From NCBI GenBank assembly GCA_905221605.1, contig CAJNDS010000329.1, positions 62,001 to 126,000 on the forward strand: DNA of 64,000 nucleotides, in the 5' to 3' direction. The position numbers and the translations under genes were made by a program. The notes under the pieces were generated by a model. It had not been told where the DNA came from. It did no database searches and worked only from the letters and a program-made list of their open reading frames with translations. Positions 9,104 through 18,620 of this stretch are shown here, one piece after another; position 1 is the stretch's first letter, and each line of letters starts with the position of its first letter. The DNA is from Symbiodinium natans (taxonomy: Eukaryota; Sar; Dinophyceae; Suessiales; Symbiodiniaceae).

Positions 9104-9277
9104 GAGTGCCACTGTCGACGAAACCCGTTCAAAAAACGTTAAAATTTTTAACTTTTTTTAACATAATTTTTAACAGCCTTTTCCTTTAGTTTGCCTTCTA
9201 AATCCATGTTAAAAATTGTTAAAAAAACGTTAAAAATTTTAACGTTTTTTGAACAGGTTCCCTCGGCAGTGGCACTC
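9104..9277. mobile_element. Hairpin with ~71-nt arms, MITE-like
   Basis: Arms 9104-9175 and 9207-9277 are reverse complements with few mismatches: GAGTGCCACTG, then GTTCAAAAAACGTTAAAA, and TTTTTAACA at the inner edge; the loop is about 31 nt. The AT-rich inner stem and absence of coding capacity fit a foldback or MITE-type element, but I could not identify target-site duplications. It interrupts the telomere-like region. Confidence 0.65.
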
Positions 9278-9279
9278 GA

Positions 9280-9525
9280 ACGAACTCCAGACACACTATT
9301 CTTTTTGCGCGCTCCACCTCGGATCTGCATGCTGCCTGAGCGAAGCTCCGGAAGATGATGCTGCTAAGCCTGGATCACACGTGAACTGTCACGAACTGAC
9401 ACAAGCTGCAGAAGTCTTGACACAATCTTTGTACTTGCTTGGCTTGCGTGACAAGCAGCTCTCAGCTGGTGCACCGACGAGGCTCAATCTGTCTTCTGCT
9501 TCCTCCAAAAACAAGACACGGACAA
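9280..9525 (+). other. Possible exon-like stretch between repeats
   Basis: A plus-strand frame reads AAEVLTQSLYLLGLRDKQLS and neighbouring ordinary-looking sequence (about 9290-9520), which is less biased than its surroundings. There is no start, no motif and no visible splice partner, so it may be a decayed exon. Confidence 0.25.
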
Positions 9526-9666
9526 ACCCTAAACCCTAAACCCTAAACCCTAAACCCTAAACCCTAAACCCTAAACCCGAAACCCGAAACCCTAACCCCT
9601 AACCCCTAAACCCTAAACCCTAAACCCTAACCCCTAAACCCTCAACCCTAAACCCTAAACCCTAAG
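9526..9666. repeat. (CCCTAAA)n telomere-like array
   Basis: About twenty units, the first eight nearly perfect, later ones including ACCCGAA and ACCCCTA variants. It is the cleanest telomere-like tract in the window and abuts the 3' end of the minus-strand gene at 9667. Flanked by unique DNA on both sides, so it is interstitial here. Confidence 0.95.
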
Positions 9667-11126
9667 TTTATGCAATGCACTGCAGAGCATGGCTTCCACT
9701 GTAGTCCTGGGATCATGGGCATCGGCTTGGTCACCACGGCCTGCCAAAACCAAAAAAAAGGAGTGCTCCTCCTCAATAGGAGAAGCCCTCCTGCAACTGA
9801 ATTTAAAAGCATAAGTAGTGCAGCTGGGCCTGCTGCCTCCTCGGGAGCTGGTGGACCACTGGCCTGACCAAGAGGCTGCATGGATAACAAACCCGAAACA
9901 AAATCATCCCCTTCACAAAAACTAATTGCCTCGGGACCCTCATCATCCACGGCAACCGGCTGGCTGTCCCCAAGCCCTGCCGGGGAGTGGCTTGCTTGTT
10001 TGGCAGCACACAAGCAACAGGACCTCAACTATTGCTGGCCAAGGAGCATTCCGAGGCTGGCTTCGTCTTGGCAATCTTACTGGGGGGACCGGTCTCCTCA
10101 TGAGCAGACAAGGGCAAAGGGCAAAAGCTTCGAACGAACTAAGAAGGAGGCCCTCCTCGACAGGAGAGCCTCCTGTGCGAACACTTCTGCATGTATCCTC
10201 GTCCGGCTCGCCATCCACTTTGGTCCAGCTCTGATAGCTCCGCATGGAGGCTGGCGACCCGTCCCTCCTCTTCTCTGCTGCTTCGCAGCTCCTGCCCCTC
10301 TTCTCTGGAGGTGCCTCGTGTGAGAGAGCACACAAAGCACATGCATGTCTCTATGCAGACACAACAGTGTAGCCACACAGTGCAGCCCAGTAGCCGGTGG
10401 AGGGTTCTTCGGGATAACCAGGGGCCTGGCCTTGGGCTTCGGGTGCTGCTGGGCCTTGGCTTCGCGGGAACAAAGAAAACACAAGCAACACAGGAAACTC
10501 TGAAAGTCTTTCTGCCGGAAAGGCACCGCTTCGGCTTGCTCTTGGCCCTCTTGGCCTGGATCTTCTTCCTCTTCATCACTCGGTGGCTGAAACTCCGGCT
10601 CACCGGCATCCTTCCACCCCTTGACCTTGGCCCACCACACCTTTCGCTGCTTGCCCCTGTTCTTCTTCTTCTTCTTCGCCAAGGTGGGCTCAATGTAGTT
10701 GGCAAACTCCTTCAGGTCCCACCGGCCTCCACTGCCCTTGCTGTAGGGATCCCAGAGGTTCTCTCGGTTGGCCGAGTAGATGTAGAGCTCACCTTAGCGA
10801 GGAGACCCTCCTATACAGGAGACCCTCCTAAACAGGAGAACCTCCTAAAAACTGCAAGGCTCAACTTGAAGGAGACCCTCCTAGAGTGAAGGAGAGCCTC
10901 CTGAAATCTGGATGCTGACATGTTGCACTTTGTGTTTAGGCAGCCACCCTCCCGCACATAGGACCAGTTGTGCTTGCATTTCTTGCACTTTCTCACATCG
11001 ATGCCGGACATGTCATTGGGGTCCTCGTCCCACGGGTCGTCGTCCTTCTTCCACCACTGGGAGCCTTCACCCTTCTTGTCGTGGCCACGATCCTTCCAGC
11101 TGGAGCCCCACCCCTCAGCGACAGGA
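9667..11126 (-). CDS. Multi-exon Cys-motif, Lys-rich protein with hairpin-bearing introns
   Basis: Function unknown. First visible exon is 11126-10927 (5' end partial, after a CTGCAG acceptor): charged Trp-rich sequence (KDDDPWDEDPNDMSGIDVRK) and a C-x2-C-x13-C-x4-C motif (CKKCKHNWSYVREGG, CLNTKC), probably zinc-binding. Exon 10792-10527 follows across a GC-AG intron and stays in frame: ELYIYSANRENLWDPYSKG, a KKKKKNRGKQRK tract and acidic DEEEEDPGQEGQEQ. A 72-nt intron (10526-10455) leads to QQHPKPKARPLVIPKNPPP. Later exons, less exactly bounded, are a helical GQELRSSREEEGRVASLHAE (about 10300-10170), SQPVAVDDEGPEAISFCEGD (about 9985-9800) and AVVTKPMPMIPGLQWKPCS (about 9740-9667). Phases agree for the first three exons. 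KKKK-rich composition suggests a nuclear or RNA-linked protein, unproven. Confidence 0.6.
10793..10926 (-). repeat. Intron with five AGGAG-N3-CTCCT hairpins
   Basis: This 134-nt GC-AG intron holds five 13-nt palindromes of the form AGGAGGNTCTCCT (minus strand). Two more lie at 10146-10176 in the intron after the helical exon, and two variants at 9763-9795 in the last intron. The 10455-10526 intron has none. Such repeat-bearing introns recall the introner elements described from dinoflagellates; relationship is inference. Confidence 0.75.
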
Positions 11127-11605
11127 CTGCAGAGAACCCTGGGCAACAATCTGAGCACACAAAATGCAGCCAAAACTAATGCAGCCAAGCGACACCAGAA
11201 CCAGAACCTGACTGATGATGCCAAGACATCCCTGCTTGTGGCAGACAGAGGTCTGGGGCTGCACTGAAGGCTTTAGCTTGGGCCGAGAAGCTGGCTGGCA
11301 GGCAACGAAGCTCAAACAACAAGTCTCACCTGCACTGCACCTCACAGCATCTCCTCCTACTCTGCATGCACTGCACACTCTCATGCATGAGTCACTCCAG
11401 CAAGCAGATCTGCCACAGAACCTCTTAAATGAAAACATGTTAAGCCACCGCGAGCTGATGTTTGCTACCATGTCTTTTCACTCAGGAGGGATCCACCAAC
11501 CTCAACACAAATCAATCTGCCAAGATGCAGCTGACCTCGAGCCTTTAAAATTGTGCAGGCAGAACAGGACGGCATGTAGACCCATTGTTCTTTTCGAGAG
11601 ATATG
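11127..11605. other. Upstream of the Cys-motif gene; no separate gene
   Basis: May contain the 5' exons of the minus-strand gene: the frame stays open to about 11224 (hydrophobic LAALVLAAFCVLRLLPRV) but an acceptor at 11127 makes that part more likely intron. A plus-strand frame of 11215-11745 is open but has no motif. Confidence 0.3.
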
Positions 11606-11629
11606 TACACACACACACACACACACACA
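11606..11629. repeat. (CA)12 microsatellite
   Basis: Uninterrupted AC dinucleotides. Confidence 0.95.
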
Positions 11630-11699
11630 TCTCCTCGGATCTGCTCCATCGATCTCGATCATTCACTTGCATGCCAGACAGTGTCTTTATGAAACATGT

Positions 11700-11820
11700 T
11701 GGGAAAGAAAAGCCCTTAATTAACAGGTGTGATAAAACCCTTTAATTAAGCAAATAGCGCTTAAATTAAATTAACGCATAATCCCTTAACCATGATTTAA
11801 AGACTTTTGGAGTCTCTGGG
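11700..11820 (-). repeat. Second copy of the TTAATTAA-rich unit end
   Basis: Positions 11795-11820 repeat 6425-6450 exactly in reverse complement; leftwards come TTAATTAA (11715), TTTAATTAAG (11741) and further AT-rich words without closer similarity. It cuts off the C-terminus of the retroelement relic to its right. Confidence 0.6.
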
Positions 11821-13020
11821 TTGGCCACCCCCTCGTTCCATCGGGTAGGCGGCGCGCTTGCGGCGCTCAGCGACCCGCAGCATGGCCCCGTCTACATCCT
11901 CGGCACATGGCTGCGGATGGCCGGTGCGTGTGAGCGGGGACACTAACGTCGCGCCGCAACATAGGGCGCCGCCATCGGGCGTGGCTCCGTACACGACAAG
12001 ATCGAGGCGGCGACGGTCTTCGGGCCGCATTCCCGGAGCGGTCGTGTGGCCCAACCACTGCTGGGGCACAACTTGGCCCTCAGGCCCGACCGCTTCGCGT
12101 GCGACCCGGAGCCAAGCCCTTTCCACCACCTTGGCCCGCCGTGCAAGCAAACCTGTTCTCGGGCAGGCGAGGGCATGGTCGCCCAACCCGTCGACAAGCC
12201 CACCACAGCCAGGGTTGGGACCGCATCTGTGCGGATTGAGTGGCAAGGGTAACCGCAGTCGGCGTTGCAACGCCAGCTGCATGGACTGCGGGGGGGAGTA
12301 GTGGAGGGGTCGCTGGGAATGGCCGTGGGCCAAGCCCTGCGTGCGGCCTGCGAACATAGCAGCGCTCGGGCACTCGGCGGCAGGTAAGCCGCCGGTGCGA
12401 TGGATTCGGCCGACTGCAGCGAGCAGCGGGGAGGGTGGCTATGGTACGCGCTTGGCCTGCATCCTCATCGTCAATTCCCCCAAGGCACGCCTGCAAGGTG
12501 TCCCAGATTGCCTGGTCGTGCGCTAGGGCATAAGCTGCAGATTGTGATGGCGGCATGGTTCGGAAAGTATGGTTGGCTCGGGGGTGAGGCGCACAACAAC
12601 AGCAACAACCAGGCGCACTGCAAGTCTGGCAGTTGGGGCAAATGGTCCAGCAGCGCCCTTTCCGCACGCAAACGCTCATCGGCCCAGGCGCGCACGAACT
12701 CCGGGTGGCCAATGGGAGAACCGAGGATGACAACGCCTGGGTTTATCGCCACGCCAAACGTCGTCGCCCAACTCCGCTACGCCAGGCGGGGCGGGTCCGG
12801 GCGACGCGGCTATCACTCGAGTTTTTCCGAGGTTGGGCGCTATGCCGCAGTGGCCTGGGGTCACGATGTACAAATCATCCAAAAACGCGACAAGGCTGTC
12901 ACGGGGATGGAGCCTTCCCGCGGCTTCACAGAGAGCATCGTGTTGGCCCAGAGCGTAGAGGGCGGTGGCTAGCGGGTCACCTTGCTCGCAGCCCTCACCT
13001 TGTCGGATGTCTCGGCAGTG
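11818..13020 (-). pseudogene. Retroelement relic, minus strand (RT, thumb, knuckle, nuclease-like)
   Basis: From 13020 downward: CRDIRQGEGCEQGDPLATAL, catalytic SLVAFLDDLYIVT (about 12890-12850), NLGKTRVIAASPG, ELGDDVWRGDKP, then VVILGSPIGHPEFVRAWADE and LPDLQCAWLLLLLCASP (thumb). After frameshifts the knuckle CGPNPGCGGLVDGLGDHALA (about 12220-12170), RAWLRVAREAVGPEGQVVPQ, RPEDRRRLDLVVYGATP and GATLVSPLTRTGHPQP follow without further breaks in one frame (12357-11797). The last part is truncated by the TTAATTAA unit. At the right it meets an inverted copy. Confidence 0.8.
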
Positions 13021-13029
13021 TCCCTCCGA

Positions 13030-13770
13030 GTCTTCGCCGTTGGGGCACCGGCCTTCGTCCAGGCATGGGCTGAAGCAAGGCTGCGCGCCGAACACGAGCT
13101 TCTCTACCAACTGCCCAAACTTCCGCACCTTCAGTGCGCGTGGCTGCTTTTGCTTATGTGCGCCTCGTCTCGCGCTTGCCATGCCATTCGCACCATGGCC
13201 CCCTCGGCGTCTGCGGCGTACGCCCGGCAGAACATGCTTGGCGGAACAGGCGACGCGGACGCGGCCCAGGCACGGCAAATTGCGGCCCTGCCAGGCGCGC
13301 TGGGCGGCCTTGGATTGCAGTCAGCGGAGACCACGGCGCCTGCAGCTTACTGGGCCTCCTGGGCCGACGCGTTGCCCGCCATACGCGCACGCCTGCCGTG
13401 GTGCGGACGGATACGTGCAACGACTTGAGTCCGAGGGGGACGAGGCGCACTATCTCGCAGAGGCAGCCCATGCGCGTCGCACCTTACAGGACCAAGGCTG
13501 GAGCAACTGCCCCACGTGGAGCATGCTCCTCGACGGCGCTCGCTCCGCCCCACCTGAGGCGCCAGGTGCCGGAGACTGGCCGCATGGCTGGCAGTACCAT
13601 GCGTCGCGGGCCCTTCCCGTACACTCTCGCGATCGCGTGCTTTTGCCCTCCTTGCCGCCCAGTTCCCGTGCGCAGCTGGAGGGTCGGAGTAGACGTGTTC
13701 CGCGGTTTTTGTCGCCATGGACCACACGACTGGGGCACGGGGGTACCCAGGATAAACAAGCCCTGACGGC
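13030..13770 (+). pseudogene. Retroelement relic, plus strand (thumb region)
   Basis: Frame 12982-13428 reads VGAPAFVQAWAEARLRAEHE, LPHLQCAWLLLLMCASS, AALPGALGGLGLQSAETTAP and AAYWASWADALPAIRARLP, parallel to 17040-17430 of the better copy. It continues in another frame with GWSNCPTWSMLLDGARSAPP. Both this and the minus-strand neighbour contain the thumb, so they are two copies placed head to head, not one inverted element. Confidence 0.7.
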
Positions 13771-14078
13771 CGCGTGTTGCAGGGAGCCGCGGCGCCTGCC
13801 AAGGCCGCCGCAGGCCCCAGCATGCGCAGGTCTGACACGCCCGGACGGTCGCGCACTCCTACAGTAGCCCCGTTTGGCAGGCCAGCCGACCTTGAAGAGG
13901 AAGGCGCCCAAACCATGCCGCTTGGTGCACGCCACAGTCTCGCTTTGCACAGTGCGCCGCCTGCAGCCGGTGCGCGAGATGATCCCCCATTGCGCGAGCC
14001 TCGGTCACACACGCCGGATCGCCATGCGCCTCCGATGGAAGCCGGCGCAAGGCCGCGCGACGGCGCACTCTCCGCGGA

Positions 14079-14810
14079 CATGGCTCGTCGCCGGTTGTCT
14101 CCGTCGCGTCTCGGTCGCCGCCGCCTCTTTCCTCCGGCAGTGCCACGCCGCGAGCACCGGACGTTGAATTCGACTCGTGTTGCGTGTGCTTGGAGGCACT
14201 CCAACCAAGCACGTCTGGAGATCGCGCGCCGCGGCCATTCCCGACGTGCGCGCGTCACCAACTGCACCTCGGGTGCTTGGCCCAATTCCGCGTGCAAGCC
14301 TCGCGCCCGGCCGACCTATTGTGCCCCTTGTGCCGCCACAGTCGCTGCCCCGCGTGCGAGCCGGGTGGATGGACGGCCCAGCACGATGCGGCGTTGCGCG
14401 ACGAGTGTGCGCGCCAAGGTGTGCAGATGCCGGTCCGGATTTCTGGTGAAGAGACTGTGCGGGAGGCCGTGCAAGACTATGCACTTCGCACCTTCACCTC
14501 CAACGACGCGCCCGAACCACCACCGCCTCCGGGCGTCGTTGTTTTGTGTTGCAACCGGGTCGCGGCCACGCGAGGTGCGGGGGGGATCGACTTCGTGGCT
14601 ATGCCGCACCGCGACATGCAGTGGGCGCCTCAGCCGATACGGCACGACGCCGGCGTTGCGGCTTGGCGGCCTGCCTGGATATGCCCTGGGTGTGCTCGGG
14701 ATGTCCAGCTGGTTGACATCCATGTCCCCTCAAATGCCGGAGAGGCGTGCGGAGGTTGCGGCAGCCGGCTTTGGTGGGAGGGAGAGCACCAACTCGTGGT
14801 TGTATGTCCC
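14079..14810 (+). CDS. Retroelement N-terminal region with RING-H2 finger
   Basis: In the frame through 14184, a Ser/Pro-rich leader (SRSPPPLSSGSATPRAPDVE) precedes a full RING-H2 ligand set: C-C-V-C at 14178-14189, then C-A-R-H-Q-L-H-L-G-C (about 14250-14280) and C-P-L-C (about 14320-14331). Spacing is C-x2-C-x19-C-x2-H-x2-H-x2-C-x~16-C-x2-C. RING-H2 domains usually act as E3 ubiquitin ligases (family knowledge). A second cluster, ICPGCARDVQLVDI ... CGGCGSRLWW (about 14680-14775), looks like a zinc ribbon. The frame is lost near 14800 and continues one frame over, so the fusion to RT is inferred from continuity and position. Confidence 0.65.
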
Positions 14811-16860
14811 ACTTCTCCAGGCAGCTGCAGCAGACCTCGCGGTCGCTGCGCTTGCGGAATGGCGAGCCGACCCGCGCGCTGCCGACTGGTGGGAAGAAGC
14901 CCGGCACCTGCTCATGGTGTCCGAACCGGTGGGCCCGCACACGCTGCTAGCAGCTTTGGCACGTGCCGTTGAGGCCGCGCCAGCGCACGAGCACCACTTG
15001 CCGGATCTCATCTCACGCATTCAGGACGTGGGCTTGCCCAGCAGTGCGCGTGTCCACGTCGGATGGGCAGTCCGCCAGCTCCGGGAGCCGGATGGGTACT
15101 TGCTTGCGCCCGTGCAAGAGGCCCTGCTCGAATGCTATGGAGGCATGCATTTGGCGTCGGCACTTGACCGGCACTCCGATCGCTTTCGCCCAGCAGCTGC
15201 TCCCGTAGCTCATTCCTCGCCGCACCCCGTCGATCAAGCGGAGCCAGGTGCGGCCGCAGCGCCAGACGCTGACGGCGCCCGTGCAGAGAATGAAGAGGCG
15301 GACGGGAGCAATGCAGGCGACGGAGATGCCGCGCTGGCCGCGGCCGCTCGCCGCGTCGCAGCGAGCGCGTGCGGTCGGGGTCGTCGAGGCGGCCGGGGGC
15401 GCGGGCGCCGTCCACTTTTGCCTGCTGGCCAGGGTGCTCCTGGTGGGGATGTCGCTCCCGACGTGACTGGCCACCCGCCGCCCCCCGCGGGCACCCGACC
15501 GGAACGCCGCGCTGCAGCCGCGGACGCCGGGTTCCGCGCTGGGTTTGCCTCTTTGGACGAAGTCTGCCTCGAAACCACCTGTCGTGTCCGTGTGCTGACA
15601 CTGCAAGCGGCCCCCCAAAGCTTGCGTGGCACCTTGCGCTCTGCGCTGCGGGCCGGCCTTCGCTCAGCCACGGCCGGGTGCACGGATCACGAGCGAGTGC
15701 GCGGCTGGAAGCTCTTCCTCCTAGCCCCCCGCATGTTGCTTTACCGGGAACCCGGTGTGTCGCGCATTCCACCTGCAGAGCTTGGCCGTCGCAACCGAGC
15801 CTTCCAAGCCGGTGACTGGCTCGACCTGCTCCGTGAGGCAGCAGCTGCTTGCACTGCCAGCGCGCCCGGGCCCCGCCGCAACGTCGCCTCTGATGATGAG
15901 GCCCGAGCCCACCGAGCCGAGGCTCTTGTCCACCTGGGTGAGTTGTCTGCAGCGAGCCGCGCCCTCACGGCTGAACCCCTCGCTGAGGGGTCCTTGGCAA
16001 CGCTCGCTGAGTTGCGCGACCCTCACCGGCGGCCAGCCGAACCGTACGGCCCGCACAGTGACGAGGTGCTGCGCTTCCAGCCGGAGCTGCCGTGTCCGTT
16101 TCCGCAGCACGCCCTTGTCGCATGCCTGCAGTCGGCTCGGCGGGGGTCCGCGGCAGGCCCGTCCGGGGCTACCAACGAGCATCTCCGCGTCATGCTGGAT
16201 GACGAGGAGGATTGCCGTTTGCTGCATGGCGCTGCTGACCAGCTCGCCCGCGCAGAGGTGCCCGCTACGGTCCTTGCTGCCATCCGGGTCGGACGCATCG
16301 TTGCCTTGCGTAAGCCCAACGGCCGCGTGCGTGCTTTGGTCGTCGGAGATGTGTTGCGCCGCCTTGTTGGACGCGTCCTGGCCCAGCAGTTTGCCCCACA
16401 ACTGCAGGACGCTTGTCTCCCTTTTCAGTTCGGGCTGAGCACGTCCGCTGGCACGGAAGCTGTCACGCGCCTGTTGCGCGCCGCCACGGAGGCCGCGCCC
16501 CGCGCCACCATCTTGTCGGTAGACGCGGTCGGCGCATTCGACCATGTCGCCCGCCAGGCCATGTTGCGTGGCCTTTTCGAGCGTCCAGCACTCCAGCCTC
16601 TGCTCCCTTACGCGCGCCAATTCTACTCCGAGCCCAGCGCGTATGCCTGGCAGGACGCGGACGGCGTTGGGCATGTCGTCCATCAGGGCGAAGGCGGCGA
16701 ACAGGGAGACCCGCTTATGCCGGCGCTTTATGCCCTCGCGCAACACCCCGCCCTCGTGGCGGTGCAAGACCAGCTCCTTGACGGAGAGGCCCTCTTCGCC
16801 TTCCTGGACGATATTTACATCGTCGCGAGCCCGGAGCGTGTTCGCCCCCTATACTGGATG
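14800..16860 (+). CDS. Retroelement linker and reverse transcriptase
   Basis: One open frame. 14810-15380 is helical (AAAADLAVAALAEWRADPRA; VQEALLECYGGMHLASALDR), then an acidic stretch and the RG-rich CGRGRRGGRGRGRRP (about 15370-15415), likely nucleic-acid binding. RT motifs follow: GSAAGPSGATNEHLR (about 16147), IVALRKPNGRVRALVVGDVL (16300-16355), LPFQFGLSTSAGTEAV (16417-16465), ILSVDAVGAFDHVA with the first catalytic Asp (16510-16551), HQGEGGEQGDPLMPALYAL (16681-16737), and LFAFLDDIYIV with the catalytic DD (16792-16824). All key residues are intact. The frame breaks near 16850, just after the active site. Confidence 0.85.
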
Positions 16861-17740
16861 CGTGGAGCGCTGCCTTGTGGGAGCACGCCCGCGTCCAACT
16901 TCATGCTGGCAAAACACGCATCTGGAACGCGGCAGGTGAGGAGCCCCCTTCCATCGCTGACCTGACCCGCGACGTCTCGGAGCCCGTCTGGGTTGGCGAC
17001 TGGTCCCTCCCGCCCGCGCAGCAGGGGCTCCTGGTACTGGGCGCGCCGCTCGGCCACGAAGCCTACATCCGCGAGCGACTCCGCCTCAAGCGCGCCGAGC
17101 ATGACACGCTGCTCAGCCGTATCCCACGGCTTGACAGCTTGCAGGCAGCCTGGCTGCTGCTTCATTTCTGCGCGGTGCCCCGCGCTAACTTCCTCCTCCG
17201 GGCCCTCCCGCCCCACCTCACGGAAGGGTTCGCGCGTGACCACGATGATGCCATTGCACATTGCCTTGCAGAGCTCCTCCAACTCGATGCCGAGCAGCTG
17301 CCCGAACACAGTCTTCGGACGGCGCGGCTTGCCTGGCGGTGTGGTGGACTCGGCCTGCGTTCTGCATGTGCAGATCGTCCCGCTGCGCACTGGGCTTCCT
17401 GGTGTGACACCTTTCCTGTCATCCAGGCTCGGGCACCCGGGGCTGCTGAACGCTTGCTCAGTGCCCTCGATGGCAGAATCCCCCTGCCCTCTGCCGCTGC
17501 TGCTAACAGCGCGCGGGAGTGCCTTTGCGACCTTGGTTTCGATGCGCCTGTGTGGCCGGCAGTCCTTGACATCGCGGCCGCTCCCCCAGCACGAGAGGGA
17601 GGGGATGATGCTGGCAATGCTTTGCGGGGCTGGCAGCGGCGAGCCGCCCGTGCGTGCGATGAGCGCACGTGTGAGACGCACCTCTGCGTCCCGCGCGCTG
17701 CTGCTCTCGCAAGCAGGGCCTCACTCTGCTCGCGCCTTCA
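16848..17740 (+). CDS. Retroelement RT thumb/connection segment
   Basis: Frame shifted relative to the RT: VQLHAGKTRIWNAAGEEPPS is the usual post-catalytic LxLxxxKTxV segment, followed by VWVGDWSLPPAQQGLLVLGA, LRLKRAEHDTLLSRIPRLDS, QAAWLLLHFCAVPRANFLLR and ACADRPAAHWASWCDTFPVI. These blocks recur in every other plus- and minus-strand copy in the window. A second frame change occurs around 17690-17740. Confidence 0.75.
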
Positions 17741-18551
17741 CCGTTTCGCCCACCCACGAGGCCGTGCGCATACCCAGTGCCCAGTTCCGTGTCCTTCTAC
17801 TCCCGCGGCTGCGCCTGGCCCTCCCACTCGCTCCGCGGTCCTGCAGCTGTGGGGGTAGGCTGGACCCCCTTGGCGACCACCGGGCTGCCTGCGCCACGTC
17901 GGGGGTCCTCGCCGCGCGCGCCGCGCCGCTGGAGCGAGCGGTCGCGCGCGTTTGCCGTGAGGGTGGCGCTCGCGTCGCGAGGAATGTGCGTGTCGCGGAC
18001 ATGAACATTGATGTGCCCGTCGCCGATGACCGGCGGATTGAAGTGGTCGCCAACGGGCTCCCCCTGTGGCACGGTGCGCAACTTGCCCTCGATGCCACCC
18101 TCGTGTCGCCCCTGACGCGTGCAGGGGAACCCCACCCACGGGCTGACGTCGAGCCTGGCCACTGCGTCGCCGCGGCAGCGAGGCGCAAGAGGCAAGGCAC
18201 GTATCCGGAACTGCAGCGGGCACGGCGCTGCCGCCTTGTCGTGATCGGCCTTGAGGTTGGGGGGCGCTTCGGCGCTGAAGCAGCCACCTTCCTCCGCCTG
18301 CTTGCGCGCCAGCGGGCTGCGACTGTCCCGGCGCACTTGCGACCCGCGGCCCGGGCAGCATGGATCTCCCGCTGGACTGCGCTGCTCGCAGTCGCGGCGC
18401 AGCGCTCCTTCGCCAGCTCCCTCCTTGAGCTGCCCCTGGCGGGCGAGGCCAACGGCGACGACAGACGACAGCGAACCCGAGCTTCATGAGCTCCTCGCTG
18501 ACGGGCGCTGGGAACGGCCGGTCGCTGCAAGCCGCCTCCCTGCCCGCTGAC
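17690..18551 (+). CDS. Retroelement zinc knuckle and restriction-like nuclease domain
   Basis: CSCGGRLDPLGDHRAACA (about 17842-17895) is a C-x-C-x7-8-H-x3-4-C knuckle. Then ERAVARVCREGGARVARNVR, DDRRIEVVANGLPLWHGAQL, ALDATLVSPLTRAGE, RRKRQGTYPELQRARR and VVIGLEVGGRF. The RRIEVV...DATLVSP...RRKR..YP pattern matches, loosely, the PD-(D/E)xK core of LINE restriction-like endonucleases that nick the target (family knowledge); catalytic identity is inference. The tail (LLAVAAQRSFASSLLELPLA) and, one frame over, HELLADGRWERPVAASRLPA end at 18551. Compare the same order at 12220-11818 and 18630-19344. Confidence 0.7.
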
Positions 18552-18620
18552 CCCCTTCCGGTGACCCCCGACGCAGTGACTTTCCGGCTGGCGGAGAAAA
18601 GGTGCGAGAAAAAAAAAAAA
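18552..18620 (+). other. Retroelement 3' UTR and poly(A) junction
   Basis: About 57 nt after the stop, then an A12 tract (18609-18620), and at once the interior of a second copy in the same orientation. This is one of five such copy-poly(A)-copy joins in the window. Confidence 0.8.

Larger units (their letters stand above)
14079..18551 (+). mobile_element. Near-complete LINE-like retroelement, frameshifted
   Basis: The best copy in the window; its parts are listed as separate entries below. Order: Ser/Pro-rich leader, RING-H2, second Cys cluster, helical and RG-rich linker, reverse transcriptase, thumb, CCHC knuckle, nuclease-like domain, conserved C-terminus ending SRLPAR-stop at 18551, about 60 nt 3' UTR and A12. 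Frames shift near 14800, 16850, 17700 and 18450, each by a small indel, so it is dead but young. No upstream APE-type endonuclease and no LTRs are seen. Knuckle plus C-terminal nuclease-like domain is the layout of the R2/CRE/NeSL-type LINEs (family knowledge). The 5' boundary is uncertain; open coding of retroelement type may reach back to 13774. Confidence 0.8.

Noticed and set aside
8283-9666. A true chromosome end
   Set aside because: Telomere-like units are degenerate, change orientation and have genes on both sides, so they are interstitial.
8000-9666. CRISPR array
   Set aside because: The repeats are telomere-type heptamers without regular spacers, and the genome is eukaryotic.
11797-12357. 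An intact host nuclease gene on the minus strand
   Set aside because: The frame is open, but knuckle and nuclease motifs match the retroelement copies and the C-terminus is cut by another repeat.
13000-13040. Twin priming at the 13.02-kb inversion
   Set aside because: Both arms contain the RT thumb, so they come from two copies; twin priming would give non-overlapping parts of one copy.
13450-14484. Long minus-strand ORFs opposite the retroelement N-terminus
   Set aside because: GC-rich antisense frames; the plus strand carries the RING-H2 motif.
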